Notes under the pieces: generated by a model
What the model saw: only the letters and a program-made list of their open reading frames with translations
What the model was told of the DNA's origin: nothing
Databases searched by the model: none
Assembly: GCA_914767715.1 (NCBI GenBank)
Contig: OU612070.1
Coordinates: 26,092,025-26,152,024 of the forward strand
Source of the DNA: Membranipora membranacea
Lineage: Eukaryota > Bryozoa > Gymnolaemata > Cheilostomatida > Membraniporidae
Length of the DNA: 60,000 nucleotides
Direction of reading: 5' to 3'
Shown: positions 48,701-59,673 of the stretch, in pieces
How the letters are laid out: each line of letters opens with the position of its first letter
Position numbering within the stretch: the first letter of the stretch is position 1
Translations under genes and position numbers: made by a program

Positions 48701-51700
48701 CTGTTTGGCGGACACGGGAGGAGTTGTGACCTCCTGGACAGACGATATGAGTACAAAGATCGGACAAGTGTTAGACATAAACAAGCAGTGCGTGATGAGA
48801 TTTGGTGATGGTGCTGGGTTTGCAGGAGTGAGTTAAGTATTAGTCTCGTGGGATCATTATGACATTATTTATTGTATTAATGTATTGTATTAATATATAG
48901 TTTTATTAATGTATTGCATTAATATACTGTATTAATATACTGTATTAATATATTGTATTGTATTGTATTGTATTGTATTGTATTGTATTGTATTGTATTG
49001 TATTGTATTGTATTGTATTGTATTGTATTGTATTGTATTGTATTGTATATATGTGTTGTATATCCTATGCTGCGCAATTGATACACAAAAACCGCTCTAC
49101 TTGGTGTATGAAAGACAAATCCTATCTCTATCTTATCATTTTATGTGTCATTTTGATTGCAGGGAGTATGGGACATGAAATCAGGACAGTTTATTCCAAA
49201 CTCCCTGGTGAAATTCAGTGCTATAAATCAATAGTAAAAGATTATGCCTCATAAATCACAATGACAGCCACGCTTTGATAACTTTTAAACAGGGTGTTGA
49301 ATATGCAGAAGAGGTGTGTAGAAAGATTTACTGTTACACTCCTAGCTCTAAATCGATAAAGACAACGACTGGCGCCTTCCCTTTCACCACCTGTGGTCAT
49401 AAGAAGGTATGATTATATGTAATATATATGTGATAATATATAATGTTCATTTATAGTCTCGCTACCATGTGATACAAAGTTTGGAACTTGAAACCGGGAA
49501 TCGAACATGGTGCCTCTCGATTGAGAGACCCATGCTCTACCCATTGCGCCACGGCCAGGGCCAGGGCCACGGCCACGGCCACGGCCACGGCCACGGCCAC
49601 GGCCACGGCCACGGCCACGGCCAGGACCAGGGCCATGGCCAGGGCCATGGCCAGGACCACGGCCAAGGCAATAGTCATACTAAATTATTCATCATCAACT
49701 ATGGTGACTTCTTCAGTTTGAGGGGAACCACAATTTACCAGTAATATTCTTACCTTACCTAACCACTGCTTTTATATTACAGTGGTGTGTAAACGAGACC
49801 TGCGTGGAGTCTGCTGATGCTCCGAGTGCTGACCGTAAGTCAAACATACGGGCTATTATTTACTCTTAATGTCTAAACGTACTGATAGCAGCTGGAACCT
49901 TGGCAGATTCTCCATTAGTATTTGTACATTCTCCACACCTCTGAGGTCTAGCTGAGGTTTATTTGTTACCATCGTGTAGTTTTGCTAGCTGTGTTGCATT
50001 CCGAGGTGACAACCGCTGACCAGACATCAAACAATAAACTGAGGCTGCTGAACATTCAATATTTTTCATCAGACAGAACAAAAGAACAGATAGAACGGTT
50101 GAGTTATACTTAGAAAAGAACATTACATCATATAACAAAGCCCTTACCATAGCTGATTATTTTGATTGCATATCGCAAAGGTTGAAATTTGAGAAACCAA
50201 TTCCGCATACCGGCCGTCCCATTTCTTCCGGTTAGCCAACAGCAAATTTTGTTGGTGAAGGGGGCCACTTCACACTTAAACCCTCCCTTAAACCTCCCTG
50301 CTTAAACCTAAGGCAAATGTTAATAACATGACTATATGGGGCTATGCCGCTCACACGGCAAGCATATAGCGTCACATGATTTACACATTTATTTGTTGAC
50401 TGAGACAATGGCAATAATTATCATCTTATTGTACCTTTTCATGTAGCGGCATGTCCACTCGGAGAGCATCCGGGCGCTCTCTTCTCTAGTCTAGATCAGA
50501 CATGTGCTGATTCACTAGTAACACCCCGTAAGTGTTACGAGGCGTACACAGAGAAGATGTGCTGTCAATCATGTGCTGCCGTCTACAGACCAGATAACAG
50601 AGTCGACTGTGAATATGGTGACAAGCATAGCTTATGGTGCGTTGAAATCAGTTAAAGTCTACAGAAAGATCCAATAGATATATAGTGTGTGAATAGGTGC
50701 AGTGAACTAATGCTCTGCTGTTAACGCTTCTGGTTTTCTCACCGTAACTAGACCAATTAAAGACTACAGAAAGACTCAAGAGGTATGAAGTCTACCAGCA
50801 AGTTCTGCAGTAGCTATGCAATATTTCCCAAACTGCACAAATTCATTGCACTTCTGGGTTGAAGTAATGCAGAGTGTTAGAAATTGTCCCCCTCCTTCCC
50901 ATCTATGAGGTATCAAACCAATTACTGTACCAGCCCAACAGGCTACCACTTCCAAATTAGTGACTTTTTCATATAAGTTTTTCAAGAGTTTTTTAATTTA
51001 ATTGATTAACCTTTTCAGTTTTCTCAAATAAATTGAAGCGGAAGCTTATTGGACTGGTACAGCAATAGGCTTTGACACCTCATAGATGAGAAAGGAGGAC
51101 AATTTCCAATACTGTACATCATTTTTACCCAGAAGTGCTATGAATTTGATCAGTGTTAAATTATTGCATAACTACTGCGGAATTAGCTGCCAGACTTTAT
51201 ATTGCTTTGGTCTTTCTATAGTCTTTAATTGTTCACTTACGGCGAGAAAACCAGCTTGCGTTGACTGCAGAACATCAGTACACTACACATCGTGTCCGTT
51301 TTCTTTTCATATACTGTACTCGTGCAAGTACAAATAAAACTATTCTTCACCACATGATTATCATGTCAAGGTTTAAATTTCGGCCTATTGGCTAAGATCA
51401 AAGTGTCGATTAGTGCCCGTTCAGTTTTGGCAGCTCGCTGTACACCCACGATTAGGAGGTCCACCATGGCCTCACCTCTAGGATGCATTCTAGTTTTCTA
51501 GGATGTATCACATTCTCAGTATGAGGATTTAGGGCACCTTGCGTCCCTCTTTAGGGGCAGCCCAATCTTCTGTTTCTTCGCAAACAGCAAGATTTAAATT
51601 TCGTTAAGACAAAAGTTTGGAATTGTTGTACTTAAAGAAGTCTTGTAAGATCTAAGTATCCGCATGGTTTAAATAATCAATTACTGTAGGCTTATGCAGC

Positions 51701-53912
51701 TCCCCTTTTTCTTGTTTGTAGTGCCAACGCTAATTACCCAAAAGCCTGTTATCTTCAGGGTAAGCGCTGTTGTGAGAGTTGTCCCATACATGAGATGCCG
51801 TGGTTAGGAGGTAACTGTACCTATGGTGACAAAGCTACCTGGTGCGCAAATACGGTTAATGCTGGCAATTGTGCCTTACAGGTGGATAACTGTTGTTCAA
51901 CCTGCTGCGATAGTAACGGAGCTCTCGACGGGTAAGCATTGTTCCTGATAGGAATTGTGGATTTCATCTTTACCTTACCTTAGAGTTGGTGAAAGCCCGG
52001 TAGGTTTTTGATGATATTGATTTATGTGGATGGCAATAACATCAGACTACCGGAAAGGTAAAGTGAACACAATGTTTGGCAGGAGTTGAAAATTCGCAGG
52101 TCAATATATGCTGGCTTTAGTTATAAATAATTGTAATTGATTTCCATGTTGAGATATTCAAGCTGCAATGTTTTTGTTTTCACTCTAGATTCAAGTGTTC
52201 CGTTCCGAGAACAAAGACAGATATATTAGCTGAGTTGGATGCTGAATGCAGCTCAAGACATGGGGCCTCCTATGTGTTTGTCGGAGTAAGTTGAAACATC
52301 CCGAGACCACTAGTACCCTGATGGTCTCACAAAATTGAATGTTAACAAAATATCCACAATCGCATCTGGTTTTGTTTCAGCTTCCCGGCATTTGAGTTGC
52401 TCCTTGTCCTCCAATGAACTACAGATAAAATTTGGCGGCATTTTTACTGACTATTCAGGCTGAGGTACCTGTGCTGTGTGTTGGCTCTATTTTTCACATA
52501 CCATCCATCGCCTAGTCAGTGGTCGCATGAAATAATTAATATTATTAATATTGTGACCTGATCTTGGAGAATGTTACAGACTTTGGCCTCTATGATATGC
52601 AAACTATTCCTCTGATATGGTATGAGCGTCTCTTACTGAAAACTAAACAGTTTGATTAAATTTGCAGGGAGCTGACGAAGCACTGACTGATATATGTACA
52701 GCCCTGAACTGTGTCGATTCGGGAGCCAGTAATGCTTTTCATGTTTTTACTGGCCAAGCTCCGAACTTCACCTACTGCGGTGATGGAAAGGTAAATATAT
52801 ATAGTTATATTTTAAGGTATACATTTACGATTTCCAAGAATCCAAATTACTAAGTTATAATGTTTAGGTGAACTACCATATACCTCACACTCTTGCAGGG
52901 AGAGTCTATATGACCATTTCAGGTTAAAGCTTTGTTCCGCTTACCCTGCATCTGTTGCCTCTTTTCCCTTATTATCGGCTGTGTGTCCAACCAAGGAGTT
53001 GTCTCTAGCTCCTTGGTCCAACCAAAGTGAAACTGTAAGAAATTAGCTTGACACTTTTTACCCTATCATATTCATATAATAAACAGTGATATTTTATATT
53101 TTATTTCATATATCAGTGGTGTCACAACGGACACTGTGTGGAGCATGACGCCGCCCCCTCACTTAACGGTAATATTATATTTATTATAAATTTCTTAGCT
53201 TGATACTGTTTAGATATAATGTTAGGTTATCAATTTGTAAGTTTAGTTTCTATTCTCTGTTGGAGCTATGGACAACGCATTATAGGCCTAATGTATTTGA
53301 ATGCACTACTTTATTGATCTGGTTGATTATCATGTCAAAGCTTTGAGTGGTTTGATGTTTGATGTTAAGAATCCTGATGCATTATGACAGCTCCCGAAAT
53401 TTTGTTGAAAATACCAAGATCTGAGAGCAAAACAAGAAGCCCATCTTAAAGACAACATAAACGATGCAGTGTTACTTTAAACGTAATGTCTTTGTCTTAT
53501 ATGTTTTATAATAATTTTGTTACACATATAAGAAATCTTTTTTTCCTACCTCAATCCTATTGGGCTGAACGGTGTTTCTTTATGTTTGATATAATGACAT
53601 TTTACAGAGGCCGTATGTCCGTTAGGAGAAAGAAGAGGGCCTGCTAAGTCAGGAGGTAGTGACACCTGTCAGCAGGTGGCTGATGATGACCTTAAATCAT
53701 GTTACAACCTCGAGGCAGCCTGCTGCCAGTCGTGTCCTGATAAAGCAAAGTCATACCTCGGTGAGGCGTGTAAGTACGGAGATCGAGCCACCTACTGCTC
53801 CATAGTGCTGCAGGCTGACTGGTGTGATCGGGCCGATGTCTTCTCTGTCTACTGCTGTGACACCTGCTGTAGCGCATTAGGAGCCGCTGAGGGGGCCACA
53901 TGTCAACCCTGA
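42701..53912 (+). CDS. Secreted ADAM/ADAMTS-like metalloprotease with duplicated Cys-rich tail, 19 exons, 856 aa
   Basis: A metzincin (M12B) zinc endopeptidase predicted to be secreted and to cleave matrix or surface proteins (family knowledge). Exons: 42701-42764, 44181-44389, 44703-44777, 45124-45289, 45451-45604, 46172-46256, 46609-46686, 46940-47091, 47464-47604, 48096-48260, 48689-48827, 49293-49406, 49783-49834, 50447-50636, 51722-51931, 52189-52285, 52668-52790, 53117-53168, 53608-53912. All phases join. A signal peptide ([21 protein letters not shown]) is followed by a prodomain ([16 protein letters not shown]) and a furin site KRKRR at 198-202. The catalytic domain starts near [10 protein letters not shown]. 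The zinc site HELGHNLGARHD (His370, Glu371, His374, His380) is split by a phase-2 intron, and the Met-turn is FVMSAG (Met395). The tail has two blocks of WCxNxxCVE-type Cys-rich sequence, each followed by six-cysteine ShKT/PLAC-like repeats (C..YGDK...C...CC..C). No thrombospondin repeat or transmembrane segment was seen. Confidence 0.92.
42790..43950 (+). repeat. Three copies of a diverged ~110-bp repeat in protease intron 1
   Basis: Copies begin at about 42800, 43697 and 43839 with CTGACAAGTCAA(T/C)CTT. They continue through TTGC/TTGT...CTTCTGGA(A/G)GA and AATT(C)AAATTATT/GTAATTATTG to GAGAAAATTCCTAG-like ends. Copies 1 and 3 are preceded by TTTACAATCT. They all lie in 42765-44180, the first intron. 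Nature unknown; old local duplication or a dispersed element. Confidence 0.6.
48864..49046 (+). repeat. (TATTG)n pentanucleotide array with an older imperfect flank
   Basis: A run of about 19 perfect TATTG units (48951-49046) is preceded by degenerate ATTAATATACTGT-like repeats from about 48864. It lies in the protease intron between exons at 48689-48827 and 49293-49406. The long repetitive open frames here (YCIVL pattern) are artefacts of a period not divisible by three. Confidence 0.95.
49484..49556 (-). repeat. tRNA-derived SINE-like head in a protease intron
   Basis: The minus strand reads GTGGCGCAATGGGTAGAGCA (A-box-like), then TTCGATTCCCGG (B-box-like), spaced as in a tRNA. It lies between exons at 49293-49406 and 49783-49834. 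Its 5' end runs directly into the GGCCAC array at 49550-49672. Confidence 0.65.
49550..49672 (+). repeat. GGCCAC / GGCCAG hexanucleotide array
   Basis: About 20 tandem hexamers, mostly GGCCAC and then GGCCAG/GGCCAT, form a very GC-rich block in AT-rich intron DNA. It starts at the 5' end of the minus-strand tRNA-like repeat, whose first bases (GGCCGTGGCG) resemble the repeat unit. The His-Gly and Ala-Thr frames across it are not genes. Confidence 0.9.
51381..51592 (+). mobile_element. SINE-like repeat headed by a U2 snRNA 5' end, copy B
   Basis: It opens with CGGCCTATTGGCTAAGATCA and AAGTGT, matching positions about 9-34 of U2 snRNA with one substitution and one inserted A. The body, about 185 bp, is shared with copy A at 32363-32591. 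It is flanked by an 11-bp perfect direct repeat TTTAAATTTCG (51372-51382 and 51593-51603). The 3' end is CAAACAGCAAGA. It lies in the protease intron 50637-51721, sense to the gene. Confidence 0.8.
52990..53018. repeat. Small palindrome CCAAGGAG...CTCCTTGG
   Basis: CCAAGGAGTTGTCTCTAGCT with CCTTGG closing forms a short stem-loop in the protease intron 52791-53116. A similarly built palindrome (CCAGGGAGTTTGG...) is at 39242-39269. Confidence 0.5.
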
Positions 53913-53940
53913 ATAGAATCTATTTTTCAAGGTCTTTTCA

Positions 53941-53946
53941 ATTAAA
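53941..53946 (+). promoter_or_regulatory. Candidate polyadenylation signal (ATTAAA) for the protease gene
   Basis: ATTAAA lies 28 bases after the protease stop codon. It is the commonest variant of the animal polyadenylation hexamer. The 3' untranslated region would then be very short. Confidence 0.45.
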
Positions 53947-55334
53947 CAACTAGGAATTAACGAGTTGTGATTTTGAAGTTGTCAACTTAGTATTTCTGAG
54001 CATCATAACAATATATTAGAGTATTGGGTAGGCTGCACTACTCTAAAGAGTCCTAATGCTTACAAAGACACAGATTTTTGTGCTCAATATTATAACTTCC
54101 CTGCTCAATCACATTCACCCTAACCGGAATTTAAATTTATGTATTCCTAAACCTAACTCTGGTGAATACAATCGAACAGATTTCTATGTTATTAAAGTTT
54201 CATTTATTTGCTATCACAGATTTATAACCTCTGACAATGGGGTTGTGTCAGGAGTTGTCCCTTATTATAGGGGGCGCTAAACAGATGAGACATTAAATTT
54301 GCACTTTTTTATATGAGCTATCATTGGAGCAGTTCACACTTTTTAGTCTGGCAGTCAGGGAAATTGTAATTAATAGGACAAAAAATTGACTGCGAATATA
54401 GTTTGATAATTATTATATTATATAAGATAATAAATACATCATAAAATAATGAGAAATAATAATATTACAGCTTCAAATTTTGATTATTATATTAAACCAA
54501 CCTAAAAATATTGATTGCAGAAAAAAATCAGAATATCATATACATATTTAATGTTATTGTAATACAAAACAATTCTATATTTAATTATACGATTAATTAA
54601 TATATATATATGGAATATTTTTGCAAAAATAATTTTGCTGCATAATATAAGACACCTCCCTTCCCAACAATGAATTTCATTGTGATTGAGCAGGTTTTTA
54701 TATTTTAATATTATTATTATTTAATTTTAATTGTATTAAAAATTAAGATTTTTGGAAACTTTTCTATTTCAGCTTATAGGTTAAATTTTTGGTTTACCGA
54801 ATAAGTAGATCAATTGAAGTTAGCTGAAACCAAGGAGTTTTCACAGCAAAATGTCTCATCTGCTTCCATTATGTCTTGTCTGTAAATAATCAAGGGAGAT
54901 TAGTCCAAAATACATGACCCAATTTTGAATGTGGACCGGAGATTCAATCAATGTGCAGTGTTACTGAACAAATCTAGGGGTTATTTTCCGCATAGGGGAA
55001 TAGTTGAAAGTGTTCTTCCGAGGATCCTCTGATATAACCTTTTATTCCAAGATCATTATTTTATTTGTGCATCAAATTCATAGATCATTCAGTCATGTAG
55101 TGTTGTTAAACAAAAATTAAGACTGACTTGAATGGAAATGATATTCAAGCGATATCCAAAACAGTTTTGGCATGATCGTCTTTTGAATACCCAAAAGAAA
55201 CTGAATTTTCATTAAGATTAACCAATGCAGTAATAAGGAGTGTAGATAATATCGCCAAAAGCTGAAGATCACAGTCAAACTGAACTGGTCACAATTTTCT
55301 AGAAATCCTGCCGTCTTTAAAGTAAGAGCCACCC

Positions 55335-55470
55335 TAAGCCTATCCCATCGTAAGCCTATCCTATCCCATCCGAGGCCTATCCTATCCCATCCTATCCCAT
55401 CCTTTCCCATTCCGCCCCGTCCCGTCCCATCCCATCCCATCCTATCCTATCCTATCTTATACTATCCTAT
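55335..55470 (+). repeat. CCTATCCCAT / CCTAT tandem array
   Basis: Imperfect 5-bp and 10-bp repeats of CCTAT and CCCAT, decaying to CCCGT in the middle. On the minus strand this is a Gly/Trp-coding run (GWDG-like) that creates a spurious frame. It is not a canonical telomere repeat (TTAGGG). Confidence 0.85.
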
Positions 55471-56465
55471 GCATATAAGCTAACTGTCAATTCAAATATG
55501 GTATTGCCTACGGAACTCTAGAACTAGACAATGATAATTATTAACCAGGCGGTATCGATCAGGATGTTGAAAACTTATGAATCTATTCCTTGTAGCAATT
55601 GATAATCAATCGTTGAGGAGTGCCTGGATTGTCCAACAAGTGTGGAGCTTTCCCTGTCACACTGCTCATCAAGGTGAAAAGGTGTTGGTTGTGTGCCATG
55701 GGCCCCTGGGACTTACATGTCTTTACTTTGCCAATGTCCACTATCAACCACCCAAAACCACCAACAGGGTAAGACACAAAAAAATTTCTTTTACAACCTA
55801 CCTTGAAATCTCTCACACTAACTCACTCCTCCTTCCTCTTTCATTTGCTTCAGGTTTGAAGTTTCTAGCACAAACAGAGCTGACTTTATGGACCAGAGAA
55901 AAAAATTGCTCCACAAAATTCACAAAATCTGAGTGGGCTGAAATGGCTGCATGACTATTGACATCCCCACATGATTATTGTACTTTTTTTTTATTTCTCT
56001 AAATTGGTTCTTTTTACACTCATATACTTTATAAACACTTTCAGGTTTCTTCATGATGTGTCCGTACTAAAAATAATTGAGGAAATACAACCAATGTATA
56101 AACCAATGAAATGTCTTGTACTTCAATTGAAACCAATCAGAAATCCTGACAAATAATTAAAGCACAAAGCCTCAGAACTTGTTCATTTGTAAAAATCCTA
56201 CGGCTCTGAATCAGTTTATAAACTCTGAATTCATCTGCGTCTGCATATGATTTCAAAAGATTTTTGAACTAAAATTGTTTGCTGAAAGAGCTACAGGTGA
56301 CTAAATCCATCAAATGAGGTATGTATGAGCAGCTTAGGAGGTAGTCTTTCAAACAAAATACTCAGGGAAGTGCTGTCTAAATTTCTTTTGACTCCAGAGA
56401 CCATGAAAGATTGATGTGTTTTCTAAACCATGAATTACCTTCAAACAACAAAACAACAAAGACTC

Positions 56466-56515
56466 AAGGGGGGCAGTCAAACATTGCCAAAATCCCAGGT
56501 TTTGGAGTAGACCTG
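56466..56515. mobile_element. Right-end copy of the G-tract inverted-repeat element
   Basis: AAGGGGGGCAGTCAAACATTG, then TTTTGGAGTAGACCTG, matches the right half of the element at 21786-21937, including the junction between the G-tract and the arm. A left arm is not clearly recognisable, so the copy is truncated or heavily diverged. Confidence 0.55.
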
Positions 56516-57058
56516 TGCTCTGCGTTATGCCGTGCTTCGATGTTACTTGATCCAACAAACAAAGGTCTTATATGAACTTCACAAACTGGATTGGTTTAGA
56601 AAATACAAATAAAGGCAAACCATGAGTATGTGTGACGAGCATGATTTGGTGACAAGAAATTTGTGGAGTGGACTGAGAAGTAATTTGTAAGTTTTACAGC
56701 TTGTCTAATGGTGTTAAATTATTGTGGTTGAGATAACTTTGTTGACATTTCACAGGGTAATAGAGAAAGAGGGGGCGAGTGCTAAGCCTCTAAGAAACAC
56801 CAGCTAGGGGTGTGAGGGTATCTTTGGGCGATGCTAACCCAAACCTGTCGGGTTACAATCGCACAGGAATTTTCAGCTGATTCTGACATGTGCTTTGCAA
56901 TTATAGTTGTGTGAGAATCGGACTGGGCCGTGTACACAACAAGGTGTAGTCAGCTTGCTCCGAGTCTACTCTTTAGTTTTAAGTTCTAGTTGGTTCTAGC
57001 ACTGAAAGCCTTCGCTTGAATTATTCAATCATTATATAACCCACAAAAGGGTCTCAAA

Positions 57059-57130
57059 GATACACTGATACACGATACACTGATACACGATACACTGATA
57101 CACGATACACTGATACACGATACACTGATC
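57059..57130 (+). repeat. 15-bp tandem repeat GATACACTGATACAC
   Basis: Nearly five perfect copies of the 15-bp unit, itself built from GATACAC plus TGATACAC halves. Confidence 0.9.
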
Positions 57131-58284
57131 CGCCAAATTCTGATTGGCTTTACGAGCGATATCAATTAATATCCTGACAATATGTGATACACGCACAGAG
57201 TTTATCTACGCAACTGATTTTAATACACTAGACACGTCTCAATTTTGAATTTAGATTTTAATTCAAGGTCATTATAATACACAGTCTATTTAAATCATCA
57301 CACGTTGTATGTATTGCAGCTTTTGATATCTGCTGATACTCTGGTACATGAAAGCGGCACCCAGACAGGCATAAACTTAATTTGTTTATCATAAGATTAT
57401 TGATTTAATTACCCTGACCATTTAATTCGATTGAGACAATATACATGTATAAAATATTTATATAAGGTTGAAAATATTAAAAGGTGTTCTAAATAATCTG
57501 ACCTGACCGTCTCTGCTTTCGTATCCTTAATTTTTTGTATCCTTTGTTATTTAGAATGTCAGATGAGTGCTGATATAAACACTGATAGCACAGATAAAGC
57601 TGCTATTACCCAGAATTACACAACAATACCAGTTATATTATATTATACAATCAATGATTTCACTTGACAGTCTAAAATACTACCGAATAGGACAACGGTC
57701 CTGCTGCTATCCTGCTGTCCATACGTATTGTTGTGCCACTGATGTACATGTGACACAGTCTTTTGGTAGGTGGTTTCACTTTGATGATATAGTGTTGTGC
57801 AATCAGGTGCAGCTGGTGCAAGTATTACTGAGGTTGATGGTAACTTGTAGTTGTATTCTCTTTCTTCTTTTACTAGGAGTGACGGTGGAAGTCTTGTGCT
57901 GTACTGGATTCGATATTATTTCAATTCTTGTTCATCGCTCTGGCGTTCAGGTCATCATATCTATAGCAGAAGGTAGGGATGCAATAATGAGCTGATGCTA
58001 AAAATAAATGCTCCGCAAACCAGGGTTAATTTAAAGTTGTAATAAAATACCATTAAGTGTTGTTTTATTCTAAAAAATCCTATCTACTGAAAGGCTGTTA
58101 ATCATTCTGTGTATTTTTAAACTCAACGTTAGTTTCATAATAAAATCCCAACACCTTAAAATTAAACTATAATGTAAAATCATTAATATTTATAAGATTA
58201 TGGATTTATGGATTTGTTGATTTGGATATGGATATGGATTTATTTATTTACCATCACCTCGTGTTCAAAATGAGGTCATTATTT

Positions 58285-58625
58285 TTAGATGATTCAAGTC
58301 ATGTGTTTTGTCTGCAATGATCAATTAAAAAGCAAAAAGAATTATAAAACTTTCACCGTTTCTGGATAGTTCCTGTCATGTGCTTTTGTCCGCAATAATC
58401 AATTAAAAAGCAAAAAGAATTCTAAAACTTTGACCGTTTGACCGTTTGTGGATGGTTCCTGTCATGTGCTTTGTAACAACAATTAAAAAAACAAGAACTA
58501 TTGAACTTTGAATTGTTTTGAAGATGGGTCCTGCCATTGTTTGTGGATGGTTTATGTCATGTGAGTTGTCTGTAATTGTAATAAAAGAAAGGCAAGAATT
58601 ATTGGACTTTGATTGTTTTTTTTGG
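58285..58625 (+). repeat. Minisatellite of four diverged 80-95-bp units
   Basis: Each unit runs TCATGTG(T/C)TTTGTC(T/C)GCAAT, then AATTAAAAAGCAAAAAGAAT, then ACTTT(G/C)ACCGTTT, then TGGATGGTTCCTG. Unit starts are near 58297, 58376, 58461 and 58556. The first two units are most alike and the last two have decayed. Confidence 0.75.
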
Positions 58626-59518
58626 ATTTCATGCCAAGATCTGGGAAATTATTTTACAAAGTCTGCCATGTATACTTTTGCATCAAATTAATAGATGGTA
58701 TTCATTGTTTCAATAGTACTGGTGTATGCTTTAAAAATTGTCACCCTGACAGTTGTCCAGGCACCGTTCTTAATCTTTCAAGCCGCGCCTGGAAATATGA
58801 GCCTTTGTTATTCAATATGCATATGATATGTTTATACAGGATGCTATAATCTACGCATAAAATGATAATATCATTCTTCACATCTTGGTTGAGGATGACA
58901 GACAATGTGAGATAACCTCTAACCCCGACCTTCAGTCAAGATTTATGAGATGTCAGTTGGCTGGTATTTAACCTCACAGCGCTGCAGTGTCTGACCTTTT
59001 CTGACTGGTAAAAGATAAAGATAGCCAGCGTATAGGATAGAACAAGAATAGATCTCTAAAAGGAAGTGAGTGTTTTATTCAATAATTATAAAACTGAAAC
59101 TGACTTTGGAAGTGAGTAGCACCAGTTGTGATTATAAAGGTAGGAAATGTTCTCAGAAATTGGAGTGCTAAGCAGCCTGTAATCAAAGATCGCAATTACA
59201 ATCAGGTTACATCTCCTTGTAAATAGTCTGTTAGTTTATCTGGAGGCATGCCATGTAATTCAGACTGTTATCAATCTCTAAGCATTATATTTAGTTAATC
59301 TCAGCAAGAATAACTCCTTGATCTCAGCCAGGCTATAATCATATTCACTGTTTTTCCTTTGTTGTTCTTACTACTAGTGATGGCAACAAGACGGGAATCC
59401 CGGTCTCGCGGGACTTGTCTTGTCTCCTCGGGACAGTATCTCGTCCCGTCGAGACAGACAACTCTTATTACAGGTCGGGACTACTCGCATTATAAATGGT
59501 AGTAGCTGGTCAAAATAT

Positions 59519-59580
59519 TGCCTTCACCCAGACTCGAACCGGTGACCTAGTGTTCAGCAGTCCACGCTCTTGCCCACTAC
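59519..59580 (-). repeat. tRNA-derived SINE-like head
   Basis: The minus strand reads GGTGTAGTGGGCAAGAGCG (A-box-like), then CACCGGTTCGAGTCTGGGTG (B-box and T-arm-like), close to tRNA spacing. Its ends do not form a full acceptor stem, so a functional tRNA is unlikely. Confidence 0.65.
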
Positions 59581-59673
59581 ACCACCACTACACCACCACT
59601 ACACCACCACTACACCACCACTACACCACCGCTACACCACCGCTACACCACCGCTACACCACCACTACACCAC
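59571..59673 (+). repeat. (CTACACCAC)n nonanucleotide array abutting the tRNA-like head
   Basis: About eleven copies of a 9-bp unit with a few CTACACCGC variants. On the minus strand the unit is GTGGTGTAG, identical to the start of the adjacent tRNA-like head, and the array joins it without a break. Confidence 0.9.

Noticed and set aside
48958-49254. Hydrophobic YCIVL-repeat frames resembling a membrane protein
   Set aside because: They come from the TATTG pentanucleotide array, which is open in all plus frames.
49469-49744. His-Gly and Ala-Thr repeat reading frames, possibly a repetitive protein
   Set aside because: They are translations of a GGCCAC/GGCCAG hexamer array inside an intron of the protease gene, open in several frames at once.
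55335-55470. Interstitial telomere repeat
   Set aside because: The unit is CCTATCCCAT, not CCCTAA/TTAGGG; a local microsatellite.
55577-55954. 125-codon plus-strand frame
   Set aside because: No recognisable family, no splice partners, and the reverse strand is also open over much of it.
57654-57995. 113-codon frame with a hydrophobic stretch, possible membrane protein
   Set aside because: Low-complexity hydrophobic composition in AT-rich DNA; no signal peptide at its start and no family match.
59380-59480. GC-rich palindromic CGGTCTCGCGGGAC region as a transposon end
   Set aside because: Several short overlapping palindromes but no defined inverted ends or target duplication could be placed.
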